Shown here one piece after another: positions 1 through 10,766 of a stretch of 64,000 bases of DNA. Source of the DNA: Symbiodinium natans (Eukaryota; Sar; Dinophyceae; Suessiales; Symbiodiniaceae); the NCBI GenBank assembly GCA_905221605.1, contig CAJNDS010000480.1, positions 248,001-312,000 on the forward strand. The letters are read 5' to 3'. A program made the position numbers and the translations under genes. The notes below the pieces were generated by a model, which was not told where the DNA came from, did not search any database, and saw nothing but the letters and a program-made list of their open reading frames with translations. Each line of letters starts with the position of its first letter. The first letter of the stretch is position 1.

Positions 1-168
1 AAGAAGAAGACCAAGAATAATAATAAGAAGAAAAATAAGAAGAAGAAGAATAAGAAGAATAAGAAGAGAGAAGCAGAGAGAGGCACGCAGACCCACCCAC
101 CCACAGACCCACACCCACACCCACACCCACACACCCACACCCACACCCACACCCACACCCACACCCAC
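1..168. repeat. AAG/AAT-rich tract, then (CCCACA)n
   Basis: The first 60 bases are AAG and AAT triplets. From about 95 to 168 the sequence is an imperfect CCCACA/CACACC hexamer array running into the assembly gap. No gene is visible. Confidence 0.9.
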
Positions 169-268
169 NNNNNNNNNNNNNNNNNNNNNNNNNNNNNNNN
201 NNNNNNNNNNNNNNNNNNNNNNNNNNNNNNNNNNNNNNNNNNNNNNNNNNNNNNNNNNNNNNNNNNNN
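169..268. other. assembly gap (100 N)
   Basis: Exactly 100 N bases, the usual scaffold placeholder. CA-rich repeats lie on both sides, so the assembly probably broke inside a microsatellite. The true distance is unknown. Confidence 0.99.
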
Positions 269-311
<43 letters not shown>

Positions 312-324
312 ACACACACACACA

Positions 325-404
<80 letters not shown>
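269..404. repeat. (CA)n microsatellite
   Basis: Nearly pure CA dinucleotide array with a few CCA interruptions. Together with the CCCACA array left of the gap it probably forms one CA-rich block. Confidence 0.97.
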
Positions 405-406
<2 letters not shown>

Positions 407-691
407 GAGCACAAGAAGGCGTCAAGACGGTTTGGGTTCAGGTGGAGGCACTCATCTTGGTGAGGGGGGATATGGCGGCTCCTTGGAAGAACTCCAGGGC
501 CTCAGGTTCAGGGTGGGCGTTGTTTTAATGGGCCTTGTTTTAGCAAGGAGTCGACTTGGTCCTCCCTGTTTCGGCACAGTTTCGTGAGTTGCGCTTGAGG
601 TTCGTTCGACACGCATACAGTGCAGCCGAATTCCTCCACGGTTCAACAGCCGGCTTACGATTTGTACAACCGGCTCTTCCTCCCGACAGAG

Positions 692-3600
692 GGTGCTTCC
701 GGTGGCGCCACTGGTTATCTGGGGCCTGACGCTAATGGAGCCACCCCACCTGCAGGCTCAGCTGGTGGTGGCTTGATCTGGATATCTGCTACCAGCGCTT
801 CTGGTAGTGTGACTTTCGGCAGCTGGGTTGCCTTGAAGGCTGAAGGGTTGCCCGGAGGCGTCGCTACCAAGCATGTGTCAGGGGGTGGAGCAGGAGGACA
901 GATCTTGATCTTCGCGACCAAGATTGCCACGGAAAACGAAGATGAGGCATGGAGGAAGTCTCGTGATGTAGCAATGTAGCTCATGTTTGCTCAAGTAGCG
1001 GCAGGTTTTGTTGCAAAGGTTGCGGTTTTTCAGGCACAGATCGGCCTAGGGGCCTAGCAAGCAAGGGTTTCTTGCAGGCTCCAGTGCTCAGTGTTGCGGG
1101 TGGAAGTGGTGCTTGCTCGGCCACGACAAACGTGCTTAGCGGTGGTGGCGGTGGCGGCTTTGTTGGGTTAAACTGGACGGCAACATCGCCCTTTCCGTCA
1201 CACGGTAAGCTGGATGTCGACGTTGCTGGCGGTTACATGGGCAATGATGGATCGGGGCAGAACTGCTCTTGGGTGGTGCCCAACTCTCGTGGTCTCCGAG
1301 ACACCTTCGGGCATCCTGGCCAGGAGATGCCCTTGAGGGGATGCAGCCCCGGCTATGCAGGCCTCTTCTGCGATGCATGTGACGCCGGGTTATGGAGCCT
1401 TGGGGGCCTTAACGGCTGTCAGGCATGCACAAACAAGCCTCCCAACGGCAACTACACAAAAACTCATTGGCCAAACGCGGAGTGCCCCTACGCCTGCGGC
1501 GTTGGGGTTCCGAACCGCAAGAGCAACCCAGGCTGCTTGGATCCCATGGAATATGCTCTCAGCTTCTTCGGCGGTCCGAAAGGAGTGCTTGCCATCGCAA
1601 TCGCGATTGTGAGTAGTGCTGCGCTTCTCCTGTGGCGTCGGCGGAAGTCGGGTGGCTTGTCACGTGCACTGCTCTCTCATGACGGGCCTGCAGCTCAGGT
1701 CAGCATCAGTTCAGTGTCACTTCAGCTTTTGCAGTCTTCTGTTCGCATCGCTTATGCCTCTGAAACGTGCCTTTTCAATGACCGGGGCACCATTCAGGGA
1801 GCCAACAAAAATCCCAGTGAAATCCTTCGCTGAACATTGCTCAATGTGGTTCCTTATGTGCTGCTTGCCTTGATGCTAACAGGCTCAAAAGATGCCAAGT
1901 AGGAGACAGGGGGAAGCCAAATCTTCCCCCAGATTTTGGTGCCTTTTCCCAGGGCCCGAAACTTGGAAACGTTTATTGTTTTTTAGTTGTTTCCAGGTTT
2001 TTTTTGATTAAAAAAAACTTTCTGTGGGATTTGCCTAGCATTTCAAGGGATTTCAACGAATGCCCCGTAGTCCAGAATATTCCAAGCGAAATCTACAGAA
2101 ATCCTCCCCTCAGAGTCCGAAAAGACGAAACACTCAACCTTGAACCCCGCACCTGAACTCTCTAACACCTACACCCAATCCCTCAAACCTACTAAACCCA
2201 ATCAAACCCTCAACTGGAAGGCCTCGAAATCTCAACCCTACGTATGAAGCTCAACCCTCAACCCTAAACCCGAAAACCCTCAACCTTGAACTCTAAACCC
2301 TCAGCCCTAAACCCTCAGCCCTTAGCTCTAAACCCTGAACCCTTCAACCTCAAGCCACAGCTCCAATCACGACAACATGACAGGAAATTCTTAGTTTTGG
2401 AAGGTTTTTTTGGGCCTGTTTCGGTATTTTGCTTTTCATGGTTTTTGACAGCTTTCCTGAATGTCCATGGTTTTCTGGTACTTTTCCTTCGATGCCAGAG
2501 AGGCATGCTTTGAACAAGTATGGGATGTGAACCTATGATGCAGCATACGGAGATTTGTGTTGAGTGTCACTTAGGCCTGGGGGATCATCGTCCTTTTCCC
2601 TTCGAGCGCACAACCGCGAAGGTGCAAGTGCTCAGAGCGGTAGCTTCTCCACGTGCTGGGCATCTTGCTTCTGGCGATACTGCACCCGCCGTTACGCCTC
2701 GGATGAGCCGCAGAGGGTTCACAGTCCTTCTGAGTTTCAGATGGCTCAAGAACAGCTGCCCTTCCACACCTGCCGGGTGTATTTCCAAGGCGAGAACACG
2801 GGAAAATCTGCGTGGTTGTTGAAACCGCAGGTACCCGCAGCCGTGGATGACCTGGTCATCAAGGAGAAGTGGGAGCAGCTAGCAAGGATGGTGAATGCTG
2901 CGGCAAATGTTTCCAAGCTACAAAGCCGTGCAGAGGGCATCTTGGAGTACTTGTATCCGCCTGCAGCTCCGCAGTTTGCTAGGTACTGCCGATGCAGACG
3001 GGCGAGGGCCATGTTGCAGCTTGTGAGAGAGTTCTCCGAAACAGAGAGGCTCTGGAGGCCTATCCGTCAAGCTGGCGGCGAGTTGCATGTACGCTTCGGC
3101 TGTAATCGGAAAGCCACGCTGGCTTATCTGGACCTCTTCGACTTCTCGAGGTCTCCTATGGACTTTGCACCTGTAAACCTCAGGAAGGAGGCTTGGTTGA
3201 TTCCGGTGCATGGCCAGGGGACCTTTGACGAGCCCTACGAGGTGGACATGAGTGATCCAGTGCTTCAGCGCCTGGAGCACACGGACCACGGCGCCACGGC
3301 CATTCTAGCTGTTCTCTCCACCTTCAACCGAGTTGCCCGTCGGCTTTTCAAGGTGGCCTCTTTTTGCTCCTAGAGCGTTTTTCTCGTGAAATCCTCAGAG
3401 AGTTTGCTGTGGCATTTGCAGGATGAGCTCCAGAACTCCATTGATGACCCTCTACAGCAACTGCACGAGAAGGTTGAACAGTGTGCCTCGCAGTGTGGGC
3501 TGCTGGACGAGAATCCGAGAATCCATCGCGTAAGTGTTTTGCTGGTGGTACTCATAGTTGCTGGTGCGGTTTTGTACTGGGTGTTGAAATTCGCGTCGCT

Positions 3601-4161
3601 CGAGGCTGGGGGGATTTGTCCAAGTTCTCCTGGTTTGGCAGAGAGACCGCTTCCGAGGCCATGTCAAGTCTTGGGCAGTCTTGCGGCTGTGACTTCACCT
3701 TAGGAGCCCTGGCCCTCTGGCGCCCTCTGGCATACTGAGATGCCAGGAGTCGACGGACTTAGTCTCAGCCGTGCCGAGGGCACGACGGACGCTAGCGTGG
3801 CAAGATCGAGCGAGTCGCAGGCATGTTTGTTGCCAAGCTTGTGAGTTTGTGATCTTTCGTGAACGTGTTGCGCTGTGGTTGCGCTCGTGCCACTTAAGTC
3901 TGGCTGCGCTTATGCCACTCCTCGTCGTCTGGAAAGGGCAACTCCTTTCGGGACCTTGTCCTCGATGCAGAGGTGTGATCAGTTCTCGCCTGGTTGCATG
4001 ACTTGTGCAACGACCCTGTGCAGCAGCATGTGTGGCCACTTGACAGGAGGCTCACTGCGACAGACTGCCATCCCATGCTCCACGGCGGCGAGAGCTCCGA
4101 CGCCCTGGAAGCACTGGGGTCCCGCTTTGTGCAGCCAATTGCAATGACCCGAAATGTCAAC
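692..4161 (+). CDS. large Gly/Cys-rich single-pass membrane protein, multi-exon, 5' end not found
   Basis: Exons fitted by frame: 692-946 (Gly-rich, beta-helix-like GGGAGGQ repeats); 1078-1698 (Gly-rich, then a Cys-rich block of about 75 residues starting CSPGYAGLFCDAC, then a membrane helix near 1590-1640 followed by RRRK); about 2740-3352 (conserved-looking cytoplasmic region, HTCRVYFQGEN); 3422-3529; 3704-3820 or 3824 (PWPSGALWHTEMPGVDG); about 3983-4161. The intron 947-1077 is GC-AG; 1699 (GT), 3353 (GT) and 3530 (GTAAGT) open others. The Cys-rich block followed by one helix resembles the ephrin-receptor-like/EGF-like repeats of surface proteins, so a receptor-like role is inferred, not shown. 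The start exon is missing. The gene probably continues to the exon at 6042. A reader expecting one open frame would wrongly stop at 1833. Confidence 0.6.
2130..2350. repeat. degenerate CCCTAAA-like repeats inside an intron
   Basis: Irregular CCCTAAACC, CCCTCAACC and similar heptamers related to the complement of TTTAGGG. They lie in the long intron of the Cys-rich membrane protein gene. They look like decayed telomere-type seeds rather than a functional end. Confidence 0.7.
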
Positions 4162-6041
4162 GTGTAAATCAACCACTCTCCTTGAAGCCTTGAAGCCAAG
4201 GACTCTGCCTTGTCTTTACGGAGTTCTCGCTGCTGGCAAGTCCGGGCCAGAGTTCATGACATGTGGAATGCAGCGGCTTGAAGGCCCCAGCACGCGCGAG
4301 CTTAAATGGTGTATCGGTGTATCATGTATCGCAAGGAGGGTTGGGAAGTTGCATCTGAGTGCATCTCTCAACTCAGGTGCCAGCAGCGGGGATCTGGCAT
4401 CGCTCGGATCCGCTGCGGGATCGCACGGGAGCTCTAGAGCTTCTCGCTAAGATTTTTGTGGGAAGTGCTGCACGTTTCTGCACTCTTCCGCTCACGCTCT
4501 TGCGCACGCTCTGGCTCATGCTCTTGCTCATGCCCTTGGCTCTTGCTCATGCTTCTGCTTGTGCTCTTGCTCATGCTCTTGGTGCTCATGCTCTTGCTCA
4601 TGCTCTTGCCCATGCCTCGCCGTCACACACTGCCAAGGTCCTGACGACTCCGATTGCTCCCCAGGTGGCAAGCCCATCACCAAATCCAAGGAGTTTCAAT
4701 GATTGGAGCTACCTAGCACACCAGCATGGCTTGCCAGGTGCTGAACGAGGCTCTACGAAGCTCTGCCATGGTCGCAGGAGACAACAAAGAGAGGAATGCA
4801 GCAGTTGCCCAGCAGTTTTGCACATCCCGGCACTGGACAGGGGAAGAGTCCTCGAATCCCATCCCACCTGTGGACCGTGTCGGCGGCTGGGGCGTGAAGA
4901 GGCGATTCCTCTCTCATGTTGATTCTTTCACACTGCGTTGGAGTTCGCGCGTGGATTTGGCAGAACTCTTCGGATGATTCTGGAAAGTTACCGAGTCTAG
5001 ACTTGCTGTACGCATGCAATTGACACGCCGTTGACCTGCCATCTGCCGGCTGATGTGTTTGAAGGTAATGCAGTGCGCGCTTTTTGTTTCGAAGAGTTTG
5101 CGGGGTAGGATTCCAGAGTTCAGTGTTCTGCGGCGAGCAGGGGGCGTTACTGTCCCACCCCGCCCTTTTCGATCTCCCGAAGCTACAGAGTGGGGGAATC
5201 ATCTGTGCCACATGTTTCGTTCAATCAAAAAATTGTGCTGGAGAGCCTTTCAGCTGTTGCCTCACGGAGCTTTCCCTTCCGGTCCAACCCTGTGCGAGGC
5301 CTTTGTTGCGATGGGGATACTCGGGTGAGAGCCTCATCCTGAGCAGCACAGCTTGCCCAAAAGTAGTAGTGGCTTTCCTTCAGGCTCGGACCAGACTGCA
5401 GCAAGAACTCTAGTGCTGCTTGGCCTGAAATTGGCTAAGCTTGCTGGAAGCACTGCTCGTAGGACGCATGCTGCTCAGATTTGTTGTTTATGGTTTTGCT
5501 CTGTGTGTGTGTGCGAGGGGAGGACGGAAAGCGGTTGAAGTCGTGTCATCTGATGTCCAAAGCATGAGCATGACAGCCTGCATTCGGGCGGCATCGTGCC
5601 GATGCTAGCAATGGGGCAGGGGTGGACGTTGCTCTGGAACCTCTCTGAACAAAACGTTACGACTCGAGAGTAGAATCAGGAATCAGGAGGCCGACTGCAG
5701 AACTGAGAGTGCTGTTAGACGGTCAGGTCGCTCATCTGCTTCTTGGCCTTCGATCTTCTGGCCTTCTGCTTGATCTGCGGGTGGGCTCCGCTTGCTTCAA
5801 ACTTGGGGCAGCTCCCCCTCTTGTGACCTTTAGATACCTTTAGTGCTCCCTGAGATCCTCTAAAGGATCCTCTTCAAGACCAGCATGGTGGCTGGCATGG
5901 CGCGGCCTCTGGCTTGTTTCTGTGTTTTTCTCCGTTTTCAGGTTTCTGTTGGGCTTTTTTCCCTGGGTTTTTAGCAGAACGAGGTCTGGGTGTTTCTGCC
6001 GCCCTTGGCGCAGCCACTTGCGCACCTTGGTGTGATGTCAG
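4162..6041 (+). other. gene-internal region with unresolved exons
   Basis: This lies between the exon ending at 4161 (donor GTGTAA, so the apparent stop there is intronic) and the exon at 6042. I expect more exons of the same gene. Candidate reading at 5240-5328 (FQLLPHGAFPSGPTLCEAF) could not be joined with confidence. Part of the stretch is the 12-bp repeat at 4480-4620. Confidence 0.35.
4480..4620. repeat. degenerate 12-bp CTCTTGCTCATG tandem repeat
   Basis: About eleven imperfect copies of CTCTTGCTCATG, with variants such as GCTCTGGCTCATG and CTTCTGCTTGTG. The unit is a multiple of three, so every frame looks open (LMLLLMLLV-like). I read it as a minisatellite rather than coding sequence. 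Confidence 0.8.
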
Positions 6042-6480
6042 AAGATTCGGGACACGCCAACCCTCAAGAAGTTGAAGCTCAGGATTGTGGTGGGGATCCT
6101 TTTCTTGCTGACAGAGGCCTTGGTCATCAAGGTCAGCGAAGCGTGCCATCGTGCCAAAAGATTCGGCCAGGATCCCGACCTTGGACGACTTTTCGCCAAT
6201 CTGGAACTCCTTGGCATTTGGAATGCGGCGGTGTCTCTTGTGGTGCCTGATCTGCTCTATTGCCATCAATCTGTGCGAAGAGCGGGCCATTGAAGCACGC
6301 AGGTGCTGTTCTGGCTGTTGTTCTTGGACTCCTTGGTGTTCGGGCCTCGATCTAGGCCTCCACGGAAGGAGGCCAAGATTGTGTCAACAGTTGTCAACAC
6401 GAGCCTTGCCTTGAGGTTTGACATCCTGGCCATGGGCATTGTGAGCTGTGTGAAGGCAGACATCGGGTGCTGTTGTGAGA
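6042..6480 (+). CDS. polytopic membrane exon with an in-frame TGA, probable continuation of the gene at 692
   Basis: The exon starts after an AG at 6040-6041 and reads KIRDTPTLKKLKLRIVVGIL, a hydrophobic segment, then a second conserved-looking block ending LLYCHQSVRR. TGA at 6291-6293 follows, and the same frame continues with VLFWLLFLDSLVFG and KADIG to about 6466, where GTGCTG could be a donor. The two halves are in one frame and of one character, so the stop interrupts a single exon. Explanations: a nonsense mutation (pseudogene), a sequencing error, or a very short in-frame intron (6282-6302, GC-AG, 21 nt; or 6273-6302, GT-AG, 30 nt). Assignment to the upstream gene rests on order, strand and membrane character, so it is inference. 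Confidence 0.5.
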
Positions 6481-7411
6481 CTTCCAGGTTGCGAGGGCAG
6501 CCGCCCGTCCGCTTCGGCCCACTCCTTTCGTCCTATCGACATGAGAGGTTTGTCGGTGACTGTTCTCCCACCTCCTTGTACCTGTACTCCATGGCAGGGC
6601 CCCCTCGCTGTTGACTTGTGCAGCGTGTTCGCAGGTGAACGCCGAAAAGACGTCAAATGGGCATCGTGACATAGTGCACTTGCCAGGGACGAGACCCTCT
6701 TGATGTTGGGAGATGGCGTGGCAGCACGTGGGGATTAGAAGCTGATGTGAGCAGCTGGGGGGCGGTGGGGAATGTGGGGAATGTCTAAACCGGCAAGTGC
6801 AAAGCAATGCGTACTTTGGAGCAGACATCGCCGGCCTTGTCAGATGCGCATGTGATTTAGAGAATGGGAGTCATGGTTGCAGGGGTTAGTACCCCTTAGT
6901 GACAGCGTCCGCAGATGTCACTTGTCGTGAGGGCACGCTCTTTGCAGCAGCAGCAACCCACGTGAGCCAGCTGGAAGCAGACCGGGTTTCAGTCTCAGAT
7001 GCTCTCGTGTCCAAGTTTTGACAGAAGGGCTCAGCAACTGTCAGGATTTGAGCTCTATGGACAACCCGCAAAATGAGTTTGTTGAACGCTTCTTGGCTCC
7101 ACCAGAAGTGAGGGCCTGCTTCGGTTGGCACATGTTGACACCCTCAGCCCACATGTAGCTTCAGGCTTGTTTTCCATGCGCGATGAGGGAGAGGCCACTC
7201 CATTCGTCAACCTGGTCGATTGCATGTCGTTGCCAGCGTTTGCCAGTGTAAGGGCCCACGGCGTTCACATTGTGAAGAGGCCTGAACTGTTTGTGTGTTT
7301 TTGCCAAGCTGTTGATGCTTGCCCTTGGTCTTAGCCAGCTATTGCCAAGGGACGGGGCATGTCATCCACGGCAATGCGCGCTCCCCAAATTCAGCATCGA
7401 ACCGGAAGAAA
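6481..7411. other. no recognisable gene
   Basis: Mixed-composition DNA with short open frames on both strands and none with a recognisable motif. It may be the 3' part or 3' flank of the membrane protein gene. Confidence 0.5.
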
Positions 7412-7686
7412 TTCCCTGGGGCAATCTTATTCTTACGAGCAGGCCCCCAATTATTAATAATATTAATAATCCTGGCCCTGCTCGTAAGAATAAGATTGCC
7501 TCAGGGAAGTTCTTCCGAGCATCTCCCCTCGCCACCACCCATTCTTAATAATATTAATAATGGTGGGTGGTGAGGAGGTAATATTAATAATGGGTGGTGG
7601 CGAGGGGAGATGCTCGGAAGAACTTCCCTGGGGCAATCTTATTCTTACGAGCAGGCCCCCAATTATTAATAATATTAATAATTGGG
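7412..7686. repeat. compound foldback (inverted repeat) element
   Basis: Segment A (7412-7443) recurs inverted at 7477-7508 and direct at 7624-7655. Segment B (7512-7540) recurs as a perfect inverted copy at 7592-7620. Together 7477-7540 and 7592-7655 form 64-nt arms with one visible mismatch. The arms are separated by AATATTAATAATG-type AT-rich loops that also follow both direct A copies. No transposase frame is present, so this resembles a foldback/MITE-like element with a nested partial duplication. Confidence 0.85.
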
Positions 7687-7704
7687 GTGGGCTGTTCAAA
7701 AATA

Positions 7705-7752
7705 ACGCTGTGGACGCTTGTATGTAACACAAGAAACAAGCGTCCACAGCGT
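7705..7752. other. perfect 17-bp hairpin
   Basis: Arms 7705-7721 (ACGCTGTGGACGCTTGT) and 7736-7752 are exact reverse complements around a 14-nt loop. It sits about ten bases before a telomere-motif array. No T-run follows, and a protein-independent terminator is not expected in this kind of genome. Confidence 0.85.
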
Positions 7753-7763
7753 CCTCTCCTGTA

Positions 7764-7912
7764 GGGTTTAGGGTTTAGGGTTTAGGGTTTAGGGTTTAGG
7801 GTTTAGGGTTTAGTGTTTAGGGTTTAGGGTTTAGGGTTTAGGGTTTAGGGTTTAGGGTTTAGGGTACTTAAGCACTTAAGGGTTTAGGGTTCCAGGGTTT
7901 AGGGCTTGAGCA
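7764..7912. repeat. interstitial TTTAGGG array 1
   Basis: About fifteen near-perfect TTTAGGG units (one TTTAGTG variant) to about 7866, then a short broken tail to 7912. The motif is the Arabidopsis-type telomere repeat also used by dinoflagellates. Unique DNA on both sides makes it interstitial. Confidence 0.95.
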
Positions 7913-8151
7913 TACTGAGGATACGATTCCCTTATGGCCCCTATATCTTTTTCTTAACCCCCCCTCCCCCCTCCCACAAAAAGAACTATTCTAGCCATTG
8001 AGGCCCCTATGCTACATGTATGCGTATCAGTATATGCTTGAGTCTATTCAGCACACCTAGCGGTTCGAATTTGCTTCTTATTTTGCAGAGTGTTGCGGCT
8101 TGAATTCGCTTGTGTCTCTCTATTGCAGTGTCGTCTTTTCTAGGGCTCGGC

Positions 8152-8257
8152 CTTAGGGTTTAGGGTTTAGGGTTTAGGGTTTAGGGTTTAGGGTTTAGGG
8201 TTTAGGGTTTAGGGTTTAGGGTTTAGGGTTTAGGGTTTAGGGTTTAGGGTTTAGGGG
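8152..8257. repeat. interstitial TTTAGGG array 2
   Basis: About fifteen uninterrupted TTTAGGG units in the same orientation as the array at 7764. The 240 bases between them include a C-rich tract (about 7959-7974) and otherwise look unique. The array ends in a G-rich run GGGGCTTGGGGGGC. Confidence 0.96.
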
Positions 8258-9345
8258 CTTGGGGGGCTTTTGGGGGTTTTGGGGCTGAGGGCGCCAAGTC
8301 TGCATGACTCTGGGCGGGGTAGTGTTGGTTGAATTGTCTTTGTGTCTGTTGTGGCTGCGTAATCTGGTGAATATCGGGCCTGTTCGCATGCTTAGGAACG
8401 CGCTTTGGACCAACTGTGGAATCACAAAACTGAACCTACGCATGAGTACTGCAACATCTGTCTACAAACAGAAGATGGCATGCACTTGGCACAGGTCCTG
8501 ATGCAGTGCTGTTGCACTTGTCATTCCCATGTGAGGTCTTTCAACTTCACCACCCTTGATGATCAGCTGTCTACAACACGAGCCTCAGACAGCCGTCCAT
8601 CTAGCCACTCCATCAGGCTGGCCACAGCAGAGCTTTGCGCGGAAGTCGAGCACCTTTTGCCCTTCATGCAGGTCACAGCTACATAGTCCGCGGAGCTTCT
8701 CAAAGCCACAGGCAGATCTACCCGATAAGATGCGGCATGTGGCACCATGTGTGGCACCATGTGGCACCATGTGGCACCATGTGGCACCATGTGGCATCAT
8801 GCGGCATCATGCGGCATCATGCGGCATCATGCGGCATCATGCAGCATGGAATCTCAATGGTTTGTGAGCCACAAGGCACAGATGCCATCACCCTTCTGAA
8901 TGCGAGCAGCTGCAGCATGGCAGATGCCACAAATGCATTTGCCCGCCCAGCTGCTAGCGGCAGCCCTAGCCGCGCAGGTCTGGAGTCAAGGGCACTGTTA
9001 ATACCTCCCTGGTGTCTTGCGCCGGATGCAGCTTTGCTGAGCTTGAGCAGGCTGTTGAAAATTCGGTACGTTGCACAAGCTTGGATCCCCGATGCTTTTT
9101 GACGTCTGCGGCTCTGTGTCAGATAATCGTGTGTGTGTGTGTGTGTGCGTGCGCATGCAGGTGCTTAGTTTCAGCTTGGCTCAAGCAGCCACACCAAAAC
9201 ATTCCGCAGATGCTAGCTGCCGAATGCCGAATGTCAGCTGCTAGCAGACACTTATCGAAGCAGCATCGAGCGCGCAATTGCCACTGCAGTGTAGTGTAGC
9301 AGTGTGTGCTCATTGTTCCCTGTGTCTCATGGCATTGAGTTGTCA
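8258..9345. other. no recognisable gene; (GT)n and 10-bp repeat
   Basis: Apart from the decamer array at 8737 and a short GT run at 9129-9149, I see no protein motif on either strand. An upstream exon of the propeller gene may lie here, since its first repeat is incomplete at 9369. Confidence 0.5.
8737..8846. repeat. 10-bp tandem repeat GTGGCACCAT/GCGGCATCAT
   Basis: About eleven decamers. The first half is GTGGCACCAT, the second half drifts to GCGGCATCAT, showing a point change spread by unit duplication. Translations such as MRHHAASCGIM are artefacts of the repeat. Confidence 0.93.
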
Positions 9346-9368
9346 GAGTCTTGACATGGGCTGTGGAG

Positions 9369-10766
9369 ATGGGCACCGGTTCGTCGGCACCGGTGTGGGG
9401 CATAGATGTCTCTCAAGCCGCTCCTGCCTCGAATAGGTGGTGGTCTGGGCTGGCGTTGGGTGGCAAGCTGTATGGACTTCCCTGCAACTCTGAGCATCTG
9501 CTGATATTTGACAGCTCCAGCACATCCGAGCCTTTACGATTCGTGGATACTCGTCGAATCGCCACAGGTCAGGGGAAATGGCGGTCCACCGTAGCCATAG
9601 GCGGCAGCCTCTATGGGATCCCTGACCGTGCAGAGGCTTTGCTGGTATACAACTTCAACTCTGGCAAAGCATCCGGAGTGGACACCCGAAAGCTCTCACG
9701 TGGTCCGCTGAAGTGGCAATCTGCCGTTGTCTTGGCAGGCAAAATCTATGGAATTCCACATCATGCCAGCAAGCTCCTGGTCTATGACCCACGGATGGAT
9801 GTACTCCTTGGTGTCGACACAACCCATGTTGCAACTGGCAACTCCAAGTGGCTTGCAGGCCTTAGTCTCGGCGGGAAAATCCTGGGAGTGCCCTGTAACT
9901 CAGATGCCATTCTGGTCTACGACCCGCTCACGAAAAGCTGCACCGGAGTCCCCACACACGCTTTTGCCACAGGCCCGTTGAAGTGGCTCTGTGCCGCAGC
10001 AGTGGCTGGCATCATGTATGCTGTACCTTGCCACGCTGAGTGCATTCTGGTCTTCGACCCTGCTACGAATCGCCTCCGCGGTATCGACACCACTGCTGTT
10101 GCCACTGGGCCAGGAAAGTGGATCACAACCGCCATCTGTGCGGGGAAGATCTACGGCATCCCGGACCATGCCAAGACGGTGCTGGTCTTCGACCTGGCCA
10201 CCGAGGCCGGGCCGAGGCCTCTTTTTTACATCTTTTTTTAGAGCCTTTTCTTTTTTTTGGGAGCCGACCTGTAGGGGCCGGCTTGTAGTACTTGTACCCG
10301 ATTGTGTGAGTTTTGGGGCCTCTCGGCAGGCAGTTTCAGGCATTGGCATCGGGCATTTGTCAGACGTCAAGGGCAAGTGGCAAGCCGCAGCTGTGATGGG
10401 CGGCAAGATCTATGCGATTCCATACAACGCGCATCGTGGCAATGGCACAGAAGTTCCAGAAGTTCCAGAAGCTGCTGTAGCTACTGTAGCTCTGCGTGCC
10501 CGTTGGGGCAGCGAATGCTCTGAGTTCCGACTGAGGCAAGGCATCCTGGTTATTGACCCTGTGACATCAGCAGCCACGACCATAGATGTGACGAGCCTGG
10601 ACTCTGGCACTGGCAAGTGGGGCTTTGCAGCGGCAATAGGCGCCTGTTGAAGTCGACTCTGGTGGATGGCATACCAATGCATGGTGCCTGCTTGTCTTGA
10701 GGCGGCAAGCTCTGCGGCTTGCCTTGGGATGCCTCCAACATTCTCCTTCATGAGCCCACTGAAGAG
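9369..10766 (+). CDS. beta-propeller-like protein of 45-residue repeats
   Basis: Exons 9369-10205, 10330-10435, 10541-10639 and 10702-10766 give about eight tandem repeats. Each starts with W and follows W..a...ggKIYgiP.ha..vLVyDp....gvDt...atG.gK. Repeats 2 to 7 are exactly 45 residues once introns are removed, which confirms the joins: 10206-10329 (GC-AG), 10436-10540 (GT-AG) and 10640-10701 (GC-AG). The pattern resembles kelch/Kelch-like four-stranded blades, so a beta-propeller used for protein or ligand binding is likely. No catalytic residues are recognised. ATG 9369 is the first in frame, but the first repeat seems to begin mid-blade, so an upstream exon is possible. GTCGCC at 10767 is a likely donor and the 3' end is not resolved. 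Intron 10436-10540 is 105 nt with no stop in frame. Confidence 0.82.

Noticed and set aside
4159-4173. Stop codon TAA as the end of the Cys-rich membrane protein
   Set aside because: It follows AAC|GTGTAA, a usable donor, and membrane exons in a compatible style continue at 6042, so the stop is probably intronic.
4753-5211. 152-codon minus-strand frame
   Set aside because: No motif; composition looks random; it opposes the direction of all supported genes and overlaps plausible + strand fragments.
7705-7752. Rho-independent terminator
   Set aside because: No T-run follows the stem, and this is not a bacterial sequence.
7764-8257. True chromosome end
   Set aside because: Arrays are short and followed by tens of kilobases of gene-bearing DNA, so they are interstitial.
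8635-9102. 155-codon frame containing MRHHAASCGIM repeats
   Set aside because: The central part is the 10-bp array. The flanks have no motif and no splice-compatible partner.
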